Assembly (NCBI GenBank): GCA_958510875.1
Contig: OY294069.1
Location: 159,959,111-160,023,110, forward strand
From: Endomychus coccineus
Lineage: Eukaryota > Arthropoda > Insecta > Coleoptera > Endomychidae
Direction: 5' to 3'
Length of the DNA: 64,000 nucleotides
Part shown: piece by piece, positions 34,001 through 43,490 of the stretch
Layout of the letters: each line of letters starts with the position of its first letter
Position numbering within the stretch: position 1 is the first letter of the stretch
Position numbers and translations under genes: made by a program
Notes under the pieces: model-generated
The model's input: the letters and a program-made list of their open reading frames with translations, nothing else
What the model was told of the DNA's origin: nothing
Databases searched by the model: none

Positions 34001-35040
34001 GTTCAGGCTATGAACCGAAAAAAAAATGTAAGTTTGAATCAAAAATTTTCTTTTGTAGATCATTCATACACCTTTAAACCTCTTGGGAACCCCAACCCCA
34101 CCCATTGGGGGCGAAAATGGCCCGAAATCTCCAAGTCTTGAATTGTATTTTCTACAAAAAAAGGTATTTTGACATTTCGAGTGCACCTAGGAGGTTTTTC
34201 GGGTCGCTGAACACGAATCCGTAGCCAGATTTACTTGCAATCCATCGTAGGGGTGGTAAAATCGACGAAATTGGCCAATTTTGCACCCCTATATGTTATT
34301 TTGCAATTTACGTGTTTTAGGCATTTCGAATGCACTAAGGAGGTTTTTTGGGTCGATGAATACGATTCCGAAGCCAGATTTACTCGAATATCATCGTAGG
34401 GGTAGGAAATTTACAAAAATGGCTAATTTGACAAACTTCTAAATTTCTGTTATTGTTGCATTTTAAAATTACTTCGCGTAATTCTGGCTTTGGAATCGTA
34501 TTCAGCGACCCAAAAAACCCCCTTGGTGCATTCGAAATGCCAAAAACACGTAAACTGCGAAATAACATATAGGGGTGCAAAATTGGCCAATTTCGTCGAT
34601 TTTACCACCCCTACGCTGGATTGCAAGTAAATGTTGCTACGGATTCGTGTTCAGCGACCCAAAAAACCTCCTTGGTGCATTCGCAATGACAAAAAGACGT
34701 GATAACATATTAGGGGTGCGAAATTGGCCAATTTTGTCGATTTGACCACCCCTACGATGAATTGCAAATAAATCTGGCTACGGATTCGTGTTCAGCAACC
34801 CAAAAAACGTCCTAGGTGCACTCGAAATGCCAAAATACCTTTTTTTGTAGAAAATACAATTCAAGACCTGGAGATTTCGGGCCATTTTCGCTCCCAATGG
34901 GTGGGGTTGGGGTTACCAAGAGGTTTTAAGGTGTATGAATGATCCTGAGAACCTCCTGAAGCTGATGCAAAAAAAAATTTTTGATTCGAACTTACATGTT
35001 TTTTTTTATTATAGCTAAAATCCCGGGTCACAGCCTGGAC
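34001..35040. mobile_element. Palindromic element inserted in PLE-2 nuclease domain
   Basis: The left end GTTCAGGCTATGAACC (34001) and the inverse of the right end, GTCCAGGCTGTGACCC, form TIRs; TA flanks both sides. Nearly the whole 1040 bp folds back on itself. A module containing GGGTCGCTGAACACGAATCC occurs twice in the left arm (about 34195, 34340) and, inverted, three times in the right arm (about 34495, 34640, 34785). It has no coding content. It splits the GIY-YIG domain of PLE-2. Confidence 0.85.
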
Positions 35041-35260
35041 TACGTAATATAGAAATTAGATATAAGGAACACCTTCGATCTTTTAGACTCATTAAGACAG
35101 ATTCATCTTTCTCTAACCATATTTTAGAAACAGGGCACACTTTTCCAAATTTAGATGAAGTTAAAACTTTACATAACCAGAGTAGAGTTTAATTCAAACA
35201 CATTAGAATCAATAGAAATTTTCAAAGGTATTAAAAATAATGACAACAAAATTTTAAACG
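35041..35260 (+). pseudogene. PLE-2 GIY-YIG nuclease, C-terminal part
   Basis: After the palindromic insertion the frame reads IEIRYKEHLRSFRLIKTDSS, FSNHILETGHTFPNLDEVKT and, shifted, NTLESIEIFKGIKNNDNKI. RYKEHL and HILETGH are the middle helices of the PLE GIY-YIG domain. The same tail occurs inverted at 29.7 kb and again at 56.2 kb. Confidence 0.85.
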
Positions 35261-35599
35261 ATCAATTAGATTGGTACTACATCATTCTGTTTGATGTCTT
35301 GATAACGTAAAATGTCCCATAATCCTCTTGTGCCTTCCTCATATACCTCTGCATTAAAATTTCCTTATCACAATATCAACTCTACCTCATTATCCAATTT
35401 CAATTATACTACTCTAGGAATGTATTTCCCAACCGCAACCACACTTGTTACATGTGTCTTATATTGAACCAAAAATAGATTATTCATATCTTCATACATT
35501 AGTATTGTTTGAAGATGACACGCTAGCGTCGAAACTGTAGTCACGATTTGTTTCTATAATAAATGTGATGAAAAACAAAGTAAAATTGTTTTATTTTAT

Positions 35600-36340
35600 T
35601 ATATCAGTATAGCTTCCTATCATTATGTGAGAATCTCTCCTGGCAACCATTCGTTTCAAAATATATTATTCAAATGACAGTTCCTCTAAAATGTCACAGT
35701 ATAATGCTTCTAATTCAAACTCAGATAAACGTACGATCCACAATTTATTATTCATTTCCTGACCTACTTATGAATTATAGTTAATTCGCCAGATATATGA
35801 CATTCCAAACAACGCTGTAATTTTTGGTACATCGAGTTGTTATGTCTCAGTCTAATCCTTAGATCGACAGGGCTCCGAGGCGCATAATTGGTTAATAATC
35901 TGGGTTCATGTCTAAACATATCACCTTCTCTTCATGTATCTAAAACCACCTAGTTCTTGGTATCTCCTTTCGACCCTTATGATAGCCGATGAATTCACAC
36001 TGAATTATATTTCACATAACTGAGATCTTTACTGAAAACATTCCAAGTTAAACCAGATGACCACAATGTTACCAATCTAATATGTAAATTGAAGGGATTG
36101 TTTAACTGACGATCCATGAATCAACCATCTGGTGATCCAAATGTAACTAGTTTTGGTACAAGCCGCATTGAAGCCATCACCAGAAAAGTGGTTATACCTT
36201 CATACAGTACTTTGTAAAATTTCGACGGATTAAATAGTAATAATAATAGCACATACCTTTGAACTACGAAATTCAGGTTCTACATAATATTCGTATCGTT
36301 TTAGTTTGGAATTGGATGAGTCCGCTTACCTAGAAATAAA
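35600..36340. other. No gene seen
   Basis: No coding motif or repeat recognised between PLE-2 and PLE-3. Confidence 0.5.
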
Positions 36341-36454
36341 GAAAGTTTAAGTAATGGAAATGGAATTTTGTGTGTATATTTGTCGACATTTCAAACACAA
36401 AAATTGAACGCTATAAATTAGGAAACAATCACCCATATCCACTAAAAATATTGT

Positions 36455-36500
36455 TAAAGTACTGAGGACCTTTCAGTCACCGAGTAGCCATCATTAGGGC
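36455..36500 (-). ncRNA. Hammerhead-like motif, PLE-3 end
   Basis: The minus strand reads CTAATGA (consensus CTGATGA with one change), TGGCTAC, TCG, GTGACT, GAAA, GGTCCTCAGTAC. Stem II is GGCTAC/GTGACT with a mismatch. The GGTCCTCAGTAC strand is the one that pairs with an upstream inverse in the 45.1-kb copy. It is probably a decayed ribozyme. Confidence 0.45.
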
Positions 36501-36699
36501 AAACCAAATTAGAAAGCAAAACATGCCTGTTTAAATAATATTTGTCATTAGTAGGGTTATAAGAGATTACTCTCATCTGGAGTTAAATCTGAATTCATTA
36601 AATTGCTTTTTCGCTTTTAATTCCAACCATTCTAAATTATCTAAATATATATAAAGTAATGACTTTGTTTCAAGAGTGACAAGTTTTCTTGAGAACTGG

Positions 36700-36915
36700 T
36701 GCGACCTGTATTTAAAATATGTTCGGCTTGCCCCACTTTTCAAAATTATTTTTCTTTATATAGGCAAAATGTTCCCCATACAGAATTAGAATATTCCTTC
36801 TAGTTTGGTCCACATAGCATTTTGAACACGATTCATAATCGATTTTGTTATTCCCAGATTTTTCGAAGTCGCGAACATTATCGAAAGTGTTGCTTAAACG
36901 GTTTTTTAGCATGTT
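36700..36915 (-). pseudogene. PLE-3 GIY-YIG nuclease fragment
   Basis: The frame reads LKNRLSNTFDNVRDFEKSG, then YKIDYESCSKCYVDQTRRNI, LILYGEHFAYIKKNNFEK. The K(I/L)DCESC..CYVGQT motif of PLE nucleases is recognisable with a Gly to Asp change at YVGQT, next to the catalytic Arg position, and with a Cys to Tyr change in the knuckle. These substitutions and the frameshift after EKWG indicate loss of function. Confidence 0.8.
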
Positions 36916-37289
36916 CTTACGTCTATAAAGGGGTGTCGTATTGCAAATTTAGAAAACAAATTATGGAATTTATTAATTACTGAAGTGATTCGTTTGAATT
37001 TGGTTAATTGGTTGCGTTTCAAATTCCTTTTTTGTTTAGAAATTAAGTTATTGATTAAAGATTTGTGGTAACTACTGGCCAGCGGTATTTGCTGAAGTTT
37101 CTCAACTCTGATGTTATGATTTGTTGGCTCAAAGGGACGTTTTATAGTCTATTAACAAGACTATTCAATGAAGCTGTTTATAATCAATTGGTGTAACTGT
37201 ATCTCCAGGAGTATATTATTTGTTTGAGTCGTTTTTCTGTATTTGTTAAATTCCAAGTGATTACCATCTACCGGGATATCAAAAATTAT

Positions 37290-38218
37290 CTTGGTCAAGG
37301 GTGGTTGTGGATTCTAAAACGTGTGTCTTACTTTACGTTTGAAATAATTATGTCACTGTCAGACTGACATCATCAATAACCTACAAATTGCATACCTATT
37401 TATTTCAGTTGTAAAACAATAATGAACTACAAATTATGAAATAATTATGTGAACTTTGAACCTTTTCAGAGGTCGTGATAGCCACAATCCGGGCCAAAAA
37501 GTGTTTTGAAATAGTTAATTTCCCGAAAATAGAATGACTTTCACGTGAGAAGCCCGTAGTACGCGAGTTAGAAAAGTGCAAACTGGTTGTACCTAATATG
37601 GCTTTACGACGACTTTTCGCGTGCCGTTTTCGCTCCATGTAGTTAGATTTAGTATCGGACCGTGCCCGACGGCCCTTCTTTTTTCGATAAATGTCCATCA
37701 AATAGGAAAATTTAATTAAAACAGTTTGAGCTATTCTCAGATCTCAGCTACGCGCTTCTAACGTGCGACGTACCAAAGGGAATTTTCTCGCGACTAAAAT
37801 ATAGACGAAGCGGGTAAAAGCTAGCGGCCCATAGCCAAAACCACTTTATTACAGCTGGCGCCGGTCGCACGGGGCAAGAAACGGCCCCAAATTAACGAGA
37901 CCGAGGTAAAATGTATAAACTCTAACTTACGCGCAGCGACCTCCTCGAGGCATATGTCAAAATGATTTCGGTCGTAGCTAATTACATAGGACGTCTGGCG
38001 TTCATGCAATTATGTTTTTAGATAATTCGAACCTTCTAATTTTGATAGGCCACGTGAAAATCCCGGAGTCCAAAGCGCTAAAGACATCTGAGTGTTACAA
38101 TATTCGTATAAAATTGCGAAATTTCGCACTTTTATAAACTTCAAATTAATTATGACATAATTATTTCAAACGTAAAGTAAGACACACGTTTTAGATTCCA
38201 CAACCACCCTTGACCAAA
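37290..38218. repeat. Inverted 65-bp arms around an 800-bp segment
   Basis: Positions 37290-37354 and 38154-38218 are inverse copies with one mismatch, including AAAACGTGTGTCTTACTTTA. The inner segment is unusually GC-rich for this window. Its right part (about 37880-38150) matches the reverse complement of 43130-43400 (for example ATGTCAAAATGATTTCG and GGCCACGTGAAAATCCCGGA). The outer arm contains a PLE-3 piece. Its identity is unknown; a Helentron-related or fold-back element is possible. Confidence 0.65.
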
Positions 38219-38259
38219 ATAAGGAAATGAAGCTAACTATAGTTGCGACTACTAACTAA

Positions 38260-38310
38260 CGTGTCATCTTCAAAACGATACTACTGTACACATGTTTTGA
38301 AGATGACACG
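38260..38310. repeat. 17-bp perfect inverted repeat from a PLE-2 type end
   Basis: CGTGTCATCTTCAAAAC (38260-38276) is the exact inverse of GTTTTGAAGATGACACG (38294-38310), with 17 bases between. The right arm matches the PLE-2 3' end at 35508 (TTTGAAGATGACACGCTA), so this looks like two PLE ends meeting head to head. Confidence 0.75.
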
Positions 38311-38339
38311 CTAATAATAACAAGTGGACAGATTCAGTT

Positions 38340-38880
38340 GTGTAGATTGCCTTTCAGTTCATTTAAGTCAAAGAGAGGAGAACCTACTCCTGTTCGTAGA
38401 ACATCGGGTGAGCCAGCGGTGAAATATTAGGAGAGGAGATAGGAATTGAAATTTTTTCGAAAGTTAGGAGATTATGGGCATCAGGACCTCACTAGGTATA
38501 GATAGATCGATACCATGTTCTAGAGAGGCGAATTAATTTGTAAGTGTAACATCGCCAATCAAACAAATAGCTCTTCTGAATAGAATCCAAGAGATTCAGG
38601 CTCTGGCGTAAATTTGGGAACTGCACTCCAAACATGTGGACAGTACTCCAGGACAGGTCGAATATGTGGTTTGTAGGTTATGAAGAACTGCTGACCAATC
38701 AAACAAATAGCTTTGTTCTGAATAGAATCCAAGACAAGAGTTCCAGGCTCTAGTGTATGTTTAGGAGCTGAGCTTTAAACACGTGGACTGTACTCCAGGA
38801 CAGGTCGAATCTCTGCTTTGTAGGTTATGAAGAGCTGCTGAGGTGATCTCTTTCCTCCTTTCGGATCATCCCGTTGTACC
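38340..38880 (-). pseudogene. CR1-like ORF2 C-terminal relic with internal tandem duplication
   Basis: The minus strand reads YKPHIRPVLEYCPHVWSAV, PEPESLGFYSEELFV and then the tail PSEVLMPII (the PSEVFP..YNLQTFK region). This is the YKP.IRP.LEY..HVW segment of CR1-like proteins. The block is present twice in tandem (about 38554-38694 and 38696-38840; both contain CTCCAGGACAGGTCGAAT), so the local structure is a duplication rather than a normal ORF. Same family as 20.9 kb. Confidence 0.75.
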
Positions 38881-39054
38881 TAGCTACTCGCTCTAAAAAA
38901 GTGACGTCGGCAACACTTAACGAAACAAAGCAGTTTTTTTTAACTTTCTTCGAACTGAATTTTCTAATTCAGGTAAGTTTTCAACCTAAATTGGATAATT
39001 TTAAGCTTAGCATAAGCTTAACTCAAGCTACTCCTCTCCACCGGTCGGTAAGTG

Positions 39055-39640
39055 GCTTCAGGTTCCCAAATCGTGTGCCCTTAGTAGCCTTATTGAACGC
39101 AGAATGACTGCCTTTTGCATCCGGCCTATCAAAATCTGTACAGAGTTCTTGAGGGGCAGAATGATCAAGTTGGGACGGAGCGAAGACCGAAATCCACCCA
39201 AGACACCGATAATCAGAACCACTGATATGAGCTTGTGACCTGGGTACAGCGTGCGGAGCTCGAACAGGAGATCTTGATATTTTGTCTTTTTTTCCTCCTC
39301 TTTCAAAACTATGTCCTTCTCTGCAGGAGCAGATTTCAATGCAATACATAAGTCTTGTTTTGTTTATGGATGAGGACAACGTCAGGCCTATTTGCTTGTA
39401 CGGACCTGACGGACGGTCGGAAACGGCTATATCCAGTAGATCTGGCTTGTTTCGTTTCCAACAACGGACTCAATATCTCCTAGCACGTAAGGTAGCACAG
39501 GACCTTGGCTAGAAGGTGGAAATGCGAATCAGGCGCCATTCGACAGACCCTGCAGCTGACATTAACTGCACAGCCATCACGTTGCGGCAATAGAATAATG
39601 TGTTGATTACCTCATCTGGGTAAGCTGCGGTAAATCTCTC
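39055..39640 (-). pseudogene. C-terminal fragment of a non-LTR ORF with nuclease-like domain
   Basis: The minus strand reads, with frameshifts, RPDVVLIHKQNKTYVLLE-like sequence, then PAEKDIVLKEEEKKTKYQDL, LFELRTLYPGHKLISVVL, GVLGGFRSSLRPN and MQKAVILRSIRLLRAHDLG. This matches the C-terminal domain found after the RT in some animal non-LTR elements (N(R/K)PD.V...K...L(I/L)(D/E)...P.D.......E..KY..L...). It looks like a PD-(D/E)XK-type fold with RPD, a Glu in LLE, and KEEEK, but that is inference. No RT precedes it here. Confidence 0.55.
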
Positions 39641-39865
39641 GGTCTCGGATAAAGCCCGGCTTACCTTAGGTAGCCGAAGGTCAGCCTGGTTGACAAACCG
39701 ACCGTTTCGATGTTTATGTAGAAAATTGTATTACTATTATTGTGTTTCTAGCATGTATGCTACTTCATGTCGGCCAATAAGCAGCAATATTCCATTAGTT
39801 TGAATTTAATCATTCAATTAATTATGTGTATAGTAAGCTTTTAGAAGATCTAGCAGTGACAGTTA

Positions 39866-41119
39866 TAGTCTAGGAGCCAGAGCGATATTGATGGTCTGAA
39901 CATTAACCCGATGGCACTATGGTTTATCGTTAGAGGACGGTTCAATGATCAATTCAGACCGAATTTTCCCCGGCTGCTAGATCTCGAGATACAGCATCCG
40001 CATTTTTTTTTTTGACTGGACGTTAACCCTTCCCAAGTTGCGGTTACTTGAAAAGCATGCCATTCTTATACACTTCGACCATGTGCCATCATTTTTTATC
40101 ATGTCCGTTTATCAGTCCGACCAGTTAAAACTGAACCGAAAATGGACTGCAAGTTAACCCCCCAAACCTGGTGGAAAGTGTTCATTGGTGTTGGCAATTG
40201 TTAACATACCCTATGCCATCAAAAGTTATCGATCCGTTTCCGAGTAATCGGTCATTATTTGGACCAAAAATGTTTTTTTTTTTCATTTTATGGATAAAAC
40301 TTGCGGGTTACAAGGTAACATGATGGCACCATGTTAAATAACTTTATTGGAGGTCAAATAAAGATTAAAAATTATTGCCATCACTCCTTGCCTACTTCAA
40401 CCCCCCAAAACTCCATGAAATCATCCGGCAGAATGAAAAAAATAAATAAAAAAGAGCCGTTTCGATTTTAAACCCAGCCAGAGTCTCAATAATTGACTAA
40501 TTTAGCATAAAATTGGTCATATTATCATATGATTAATATTTTATTGGGGGGTGGTCTTAGAGGGTTTTGGGGGGTTGAAATAGACAAGGAGTGATGGCAA
40601 TAATTTCAAATCTTTATTCGATATCCAATAAAGTTATTTAACATGGTGCCATCATGTTACCTTGTAACCCGCAAGTTTTATCCACAAAATGAAAAAAAGA
40701 AACATTTTTGGTTCAAATAATGGCCAATTACTCGGAAATGGACCGATAACTTTTGATGGCATAGGGTATGTTAACAATTGCCAATACCAATGAACATTTT
40801 CCACCAGGTTTGGGAGGGTTAACTGGCAGTCCATTTTCGGTTCAATTTTAACTGGTTGGCCTGATAAACGGACACGATAAAAATGGTGGCACATGGTGGA
40901 AGTGTATAAGAATGGCATGCTTCTCAAGTAACCGCAACTTGGAAAGGGTTAACCTCCAGTCAAAAAAAGAAAAAATTCGGATGCTGTATCTCGAGATCTA
41001 GCAGCCGGGGAAAATTCGGTCTGTGAGATGAATTGATCATTGAACCGTCCTCTAACGATAAACCATAGTGCCATCGGGTTAATGTTCAGACCATCAATAT
41101 CGCTCTGGCTCCTAGACTA
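39866..41119. mobile_element. 1.25-kb fold-back element with TTA duplication
   Basis: The left end TAGTCTAGGAGCCAGAGCG (39866) is mirrored by the right end (41119). Arms of about 550 bp (39866 to about 40418 and about 40563 to 41119) show only scattered differences; the spacer is about 145 bp. TTA flanks both sides (39863-39865 and 41120-41122), as expected for PIF/Harbinger-type MITEs. Each arm contains TGGCACCATGTTAAATAACT. It has no coding motif; the ORF at 40652-40927 is one arm only. Confidence 0.88.
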
Positions 41120-41124
41120 TTATG

Positions 41125-41984
41125 TCCATGTCGAAGCGTAATATAAGTGGCAACATGTAATATTAGTTGTTGAAATTTATTACGTCTTCATTACTTCAGC
41201 AACAACAGAAATTAGAAGATGAACATGAATACATTTAAAACATGTGAATTAATAGTTTTAACCTCTCAGTTTTAGTTGACCTATAATGTGGGATAAAAAC
41301 AAACATCCAGCAAGTAAAATAACCAAGCCCAGTTATGCACTATGAATTATTTTAAGAGCGTTTCTAAAGGAAGCAATCCTTTTAAGTGAGGGTATAAAAA
41401 CAGCTTTTTATGATACGTTTTTAAATAGCAAGTCGGGTGGCATATTATTTTCTTATTTTTACAAGCATAATCAATTTGTTTGAGTAGTGCTGCTTCCTCC
41501 AGAGGACAAATTTCTTGAATAAGCTCATTTACGTATAAAATTACTCATAATATTCCATTCCTCCTTTCACGTACTATAAATATCACATTCGTTCGTAGGC
41601 ATACAAAACCCCTACTTTATAAAATGCACAAAACTAATTTCTAATGAGCCCTTTCTCCCTGAGAATCGAGAATAGTATAGAAGTAAGTTAAAATGAATAT
41701 ATTTACAACAAATAGATTATTCTGAAAGGAAAACATCAATATAATATTTCACTATATAATCTTATTATTTATTCAAAATTAACTCTAAAAGCTATCGCGA
41801 GATGATTAATATTATACCAATTCCCGAGCTTCCAACTTTCACGGCCCTTTGCAATTCTGGAAAGAGCATTAATCTCTATTAAAATATCATATTACATAGA
41901 ACGCAATAAGAGAAGTGAGAATATTAATGGAGGCTCTTACTTAAGAACGTCATAAATATTTTAGATTTGGAATTTTTTTACTAA
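41125..41984. other. No gene seen
   Basis: AT-rich spacer with no motif recognised. Confidence 0.5.
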
Positions 41985-42375
41985 AATCCTAGCCCGAGCC
42001 CCGAACTTTTATCAGCGAAAAATCCTTGAAGCTATAGAAATCCTAAAGCATCCAAATAATCTGAACCGTGACTCAGGATATTACCTTCCCAACATTTGGA
42101 AACCCATCCTCGAAAATTCCACTTTGCACATGATCACACAAGGGCAGGGTCAGGTGCCGGAACGGAGTTAACCACCGGCATAAAAGCAGTGAACTGTGTG
42201 GTGTGAGGGATTTTTCCTACAATAAATATGGCTACAGAAACCAGTAGAACCAGTTTCAGTTCAAGCCTCAAGCCTGCCCTGAAGATGCCACCTGTAATGG
42301 TTGGCGAAACGTCGGCATCAAGTCGAGCTATTGTGACGCGGAATCTATCCGGAGGCCAAGATTTTTGAAGATTAG
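41985..42375 (+). mobile_element. PLE-1 3' end
   Basis: The plus strand reads ARAPNFYQRKILEAIEILKH, NNLNRDSGYYLPNIWKPILE, NSTLHMITQGQGQVPERS then a stop, the same C-terminus as the 61.9-kb ORF. It is followed by the 3' repeat with AATAAATATGGC, the motif CTGAAGATG ... GGCGAAACGTCGG (42279-42315) and CGGAATCTATCCGGAGGCC. A near-identical inverse copy lies at 61660-61860. Only the last 60 codons are present. Confidence 0.88.
42279..42325 (+). ncRNA. Hammerhead-derived motif in PLE-1 end
   Basis: CTGAAGA in place of CTGATGA, then a stem formed by GCCA and TTGGC around CCTGTAATGG, then CGAAACGTCGGCATC. Layout is that of a hammerhead core (CUGANGA, stem II, GAAA), but U to A at the invariant core base should abolish cleavage. 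The inverse copy is at 61705-61750. Structural rather than functional call. Confidence 0.4.
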
Positions 42376-42379
42376 CTAC

Positions 42380-43030
42380 CCGCAGAAGTCTACTATTCAA
42401 GATACTTTATGGTATCATATCTAGAACCCAGAAAAGTATCACAATAGATGTTTTAATTTTTCTAAATCAAAGATCACGACATTGGGAAATTCATGGAAAA
42501 ACTCATTTTATTTCATACTGTCCGGAAAATTCAACTATAGGTCATTAATAAGCTGTGGTACATTACATCATCTTTAACAAAAGAAATCTTACGAATTTTC
42601 ATAATTTTAACCCATTGGTATTTTTTGTCGTACCATGGATTTGTTAGGAATCAATTCCCCTATTGCTTTGATGCTTTTAGAAGCCTAAACAAAATTCATT
42701 GTCAATTTTGTTGTCAGAAAAAAGTTGTTGTCACTTTTAGCGACCTAATGGAGCTGATGTTACGACAATACAGATTCAAATTTAACATTCGTTATTTTAC
42801 GGAAACAGTATCAAATAAAACATTTTACGATACATGGCCGTAAAAAAACTATTAAAGTACTCACTTGTAACATCTAAACGTATATTTAATACTTTATTTT
42901 CTGTTCCTGTAACGTGATTACTGTTTAAACTTACTTATTTTACTGAAAAGTTTTTTGATTTTATTGAATACTGAAACTTATCAGTAAAAGAGAAAGTTTA
43001 ATTTCTATAAAACTGAGATGGAAGATGTTT
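42380..43030. other. No gene seen
   Basis: Nothing coding recognised. A short block ACATGGCCGTAAAA (about 42832) also occurs at 1228 near the satellite; the meaning is unclear. Confidence 0.45.
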
Positions 43031-43036
43031 TTAAGC

Positions 43037-43489
43037 TATTGCATATAGCTTTTATCGCGGGCTTTGAGCGCGGCGACCGAATCAAGAAATTCCGTAACGA
43101 AAAATAGTGTAAGACCTAAACACCTAACATGTGTCAAATTAATTAATTAATTTGAAGTTTCTAAAAGTGAGAAATTTCGCTATTTTATACGAATGTTATA
43201 ACACTCTAGCGCTTTAGACTCCGGGATTTTCACGTGGCCTATCGAAATTAGAAGGTTCGAATTATCTAAAAACATAATTGCATGAACTCCTGACGTCCTA
43301 TGTAATTAGCTACGAACGAAATCATTTTGACATATGCCTCTAGGAGCTCGCTACGCGTCAGTTAGAGTTCATACGTTAGACGCGCGTAGCAGAGACCTGA
43401 GAGGACCTGTTATTGCATATATTGCATATAGCTTTTATCGCGGGCTTTGAGCGCGGCGACCGAATCAAGAAATTCCGTAACGAAAAATA
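43037..43489 (+). repeat. 70-bp direct repeat flanking a 313-bp segment
   Basis: Positions 43037-43106 and 43420-43489 appear identical (including CGCGGGCTTTGAGCGCGGCG). The 313 bp between them match, in reverse, about 37880-38150. A duplication of this length is too long for a normal target duplication; a tandem junction of two Helentron 5' ends, or a repair event, is more likely. Confidence 0.85.
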
Positions 43490-43490
43490 A

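Larger units (their letters stand above)
29996..35580 (+). mobile_element. PLE-2: Penelope-like element interrupted by two insertions
   Basis: Forward PLE fragments occur in order: KVDKFNATVILDK (about 30160), an LYGL/HKQTAPIRSVVSYINS block (about 30390), RT motif C with FRYVDDGLSFVKG (about 30860), then the pogo-like insertion (30936-33395), then NPNINFTLELRKN (33400), an RT thumb region (IYRKPTFTDTSIANSS), and GVYKLTCPECDNFYIGRSNR (GIY-YIG start, to 34000). A palindromic element (34001-35040) splits the nuclease domain, which resumes with IRYKEHLRSF and NHILETGHTFPN. The 3' UTR ends near a TTTGAAGATGACACG motif at 35508. Many frameshifts and an 18-C run at 30601 show age. Confidence 0.88.
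36345..37354 (-). mobile_element. PLE-3: Penelope-like element, 3' part, minus strand
   Basis: Read on the minus strand it starts at about 37354 in the RT C-terminal region (IIFDIPVDGNHLEF, YRKTTQTNN), continues through a frameshifted stretch to the GIY-YIG region and ends in the UTR with a hammerhead-like motif at 36455-36500 and a block mirrored at 45.1 and 56.7 kb (ACTGAGGACC; TTTTTAGTGGATA). The RT catalytic core is missing, so the copy is 5'-truncated. Confidence 0.82.

Noticed and set aside
40652..40927. 91-codon ORF in the fold-back element
   Set aside because: It lies in one arm of a palindrome and has no motif; the matching arm has a disrupted version.
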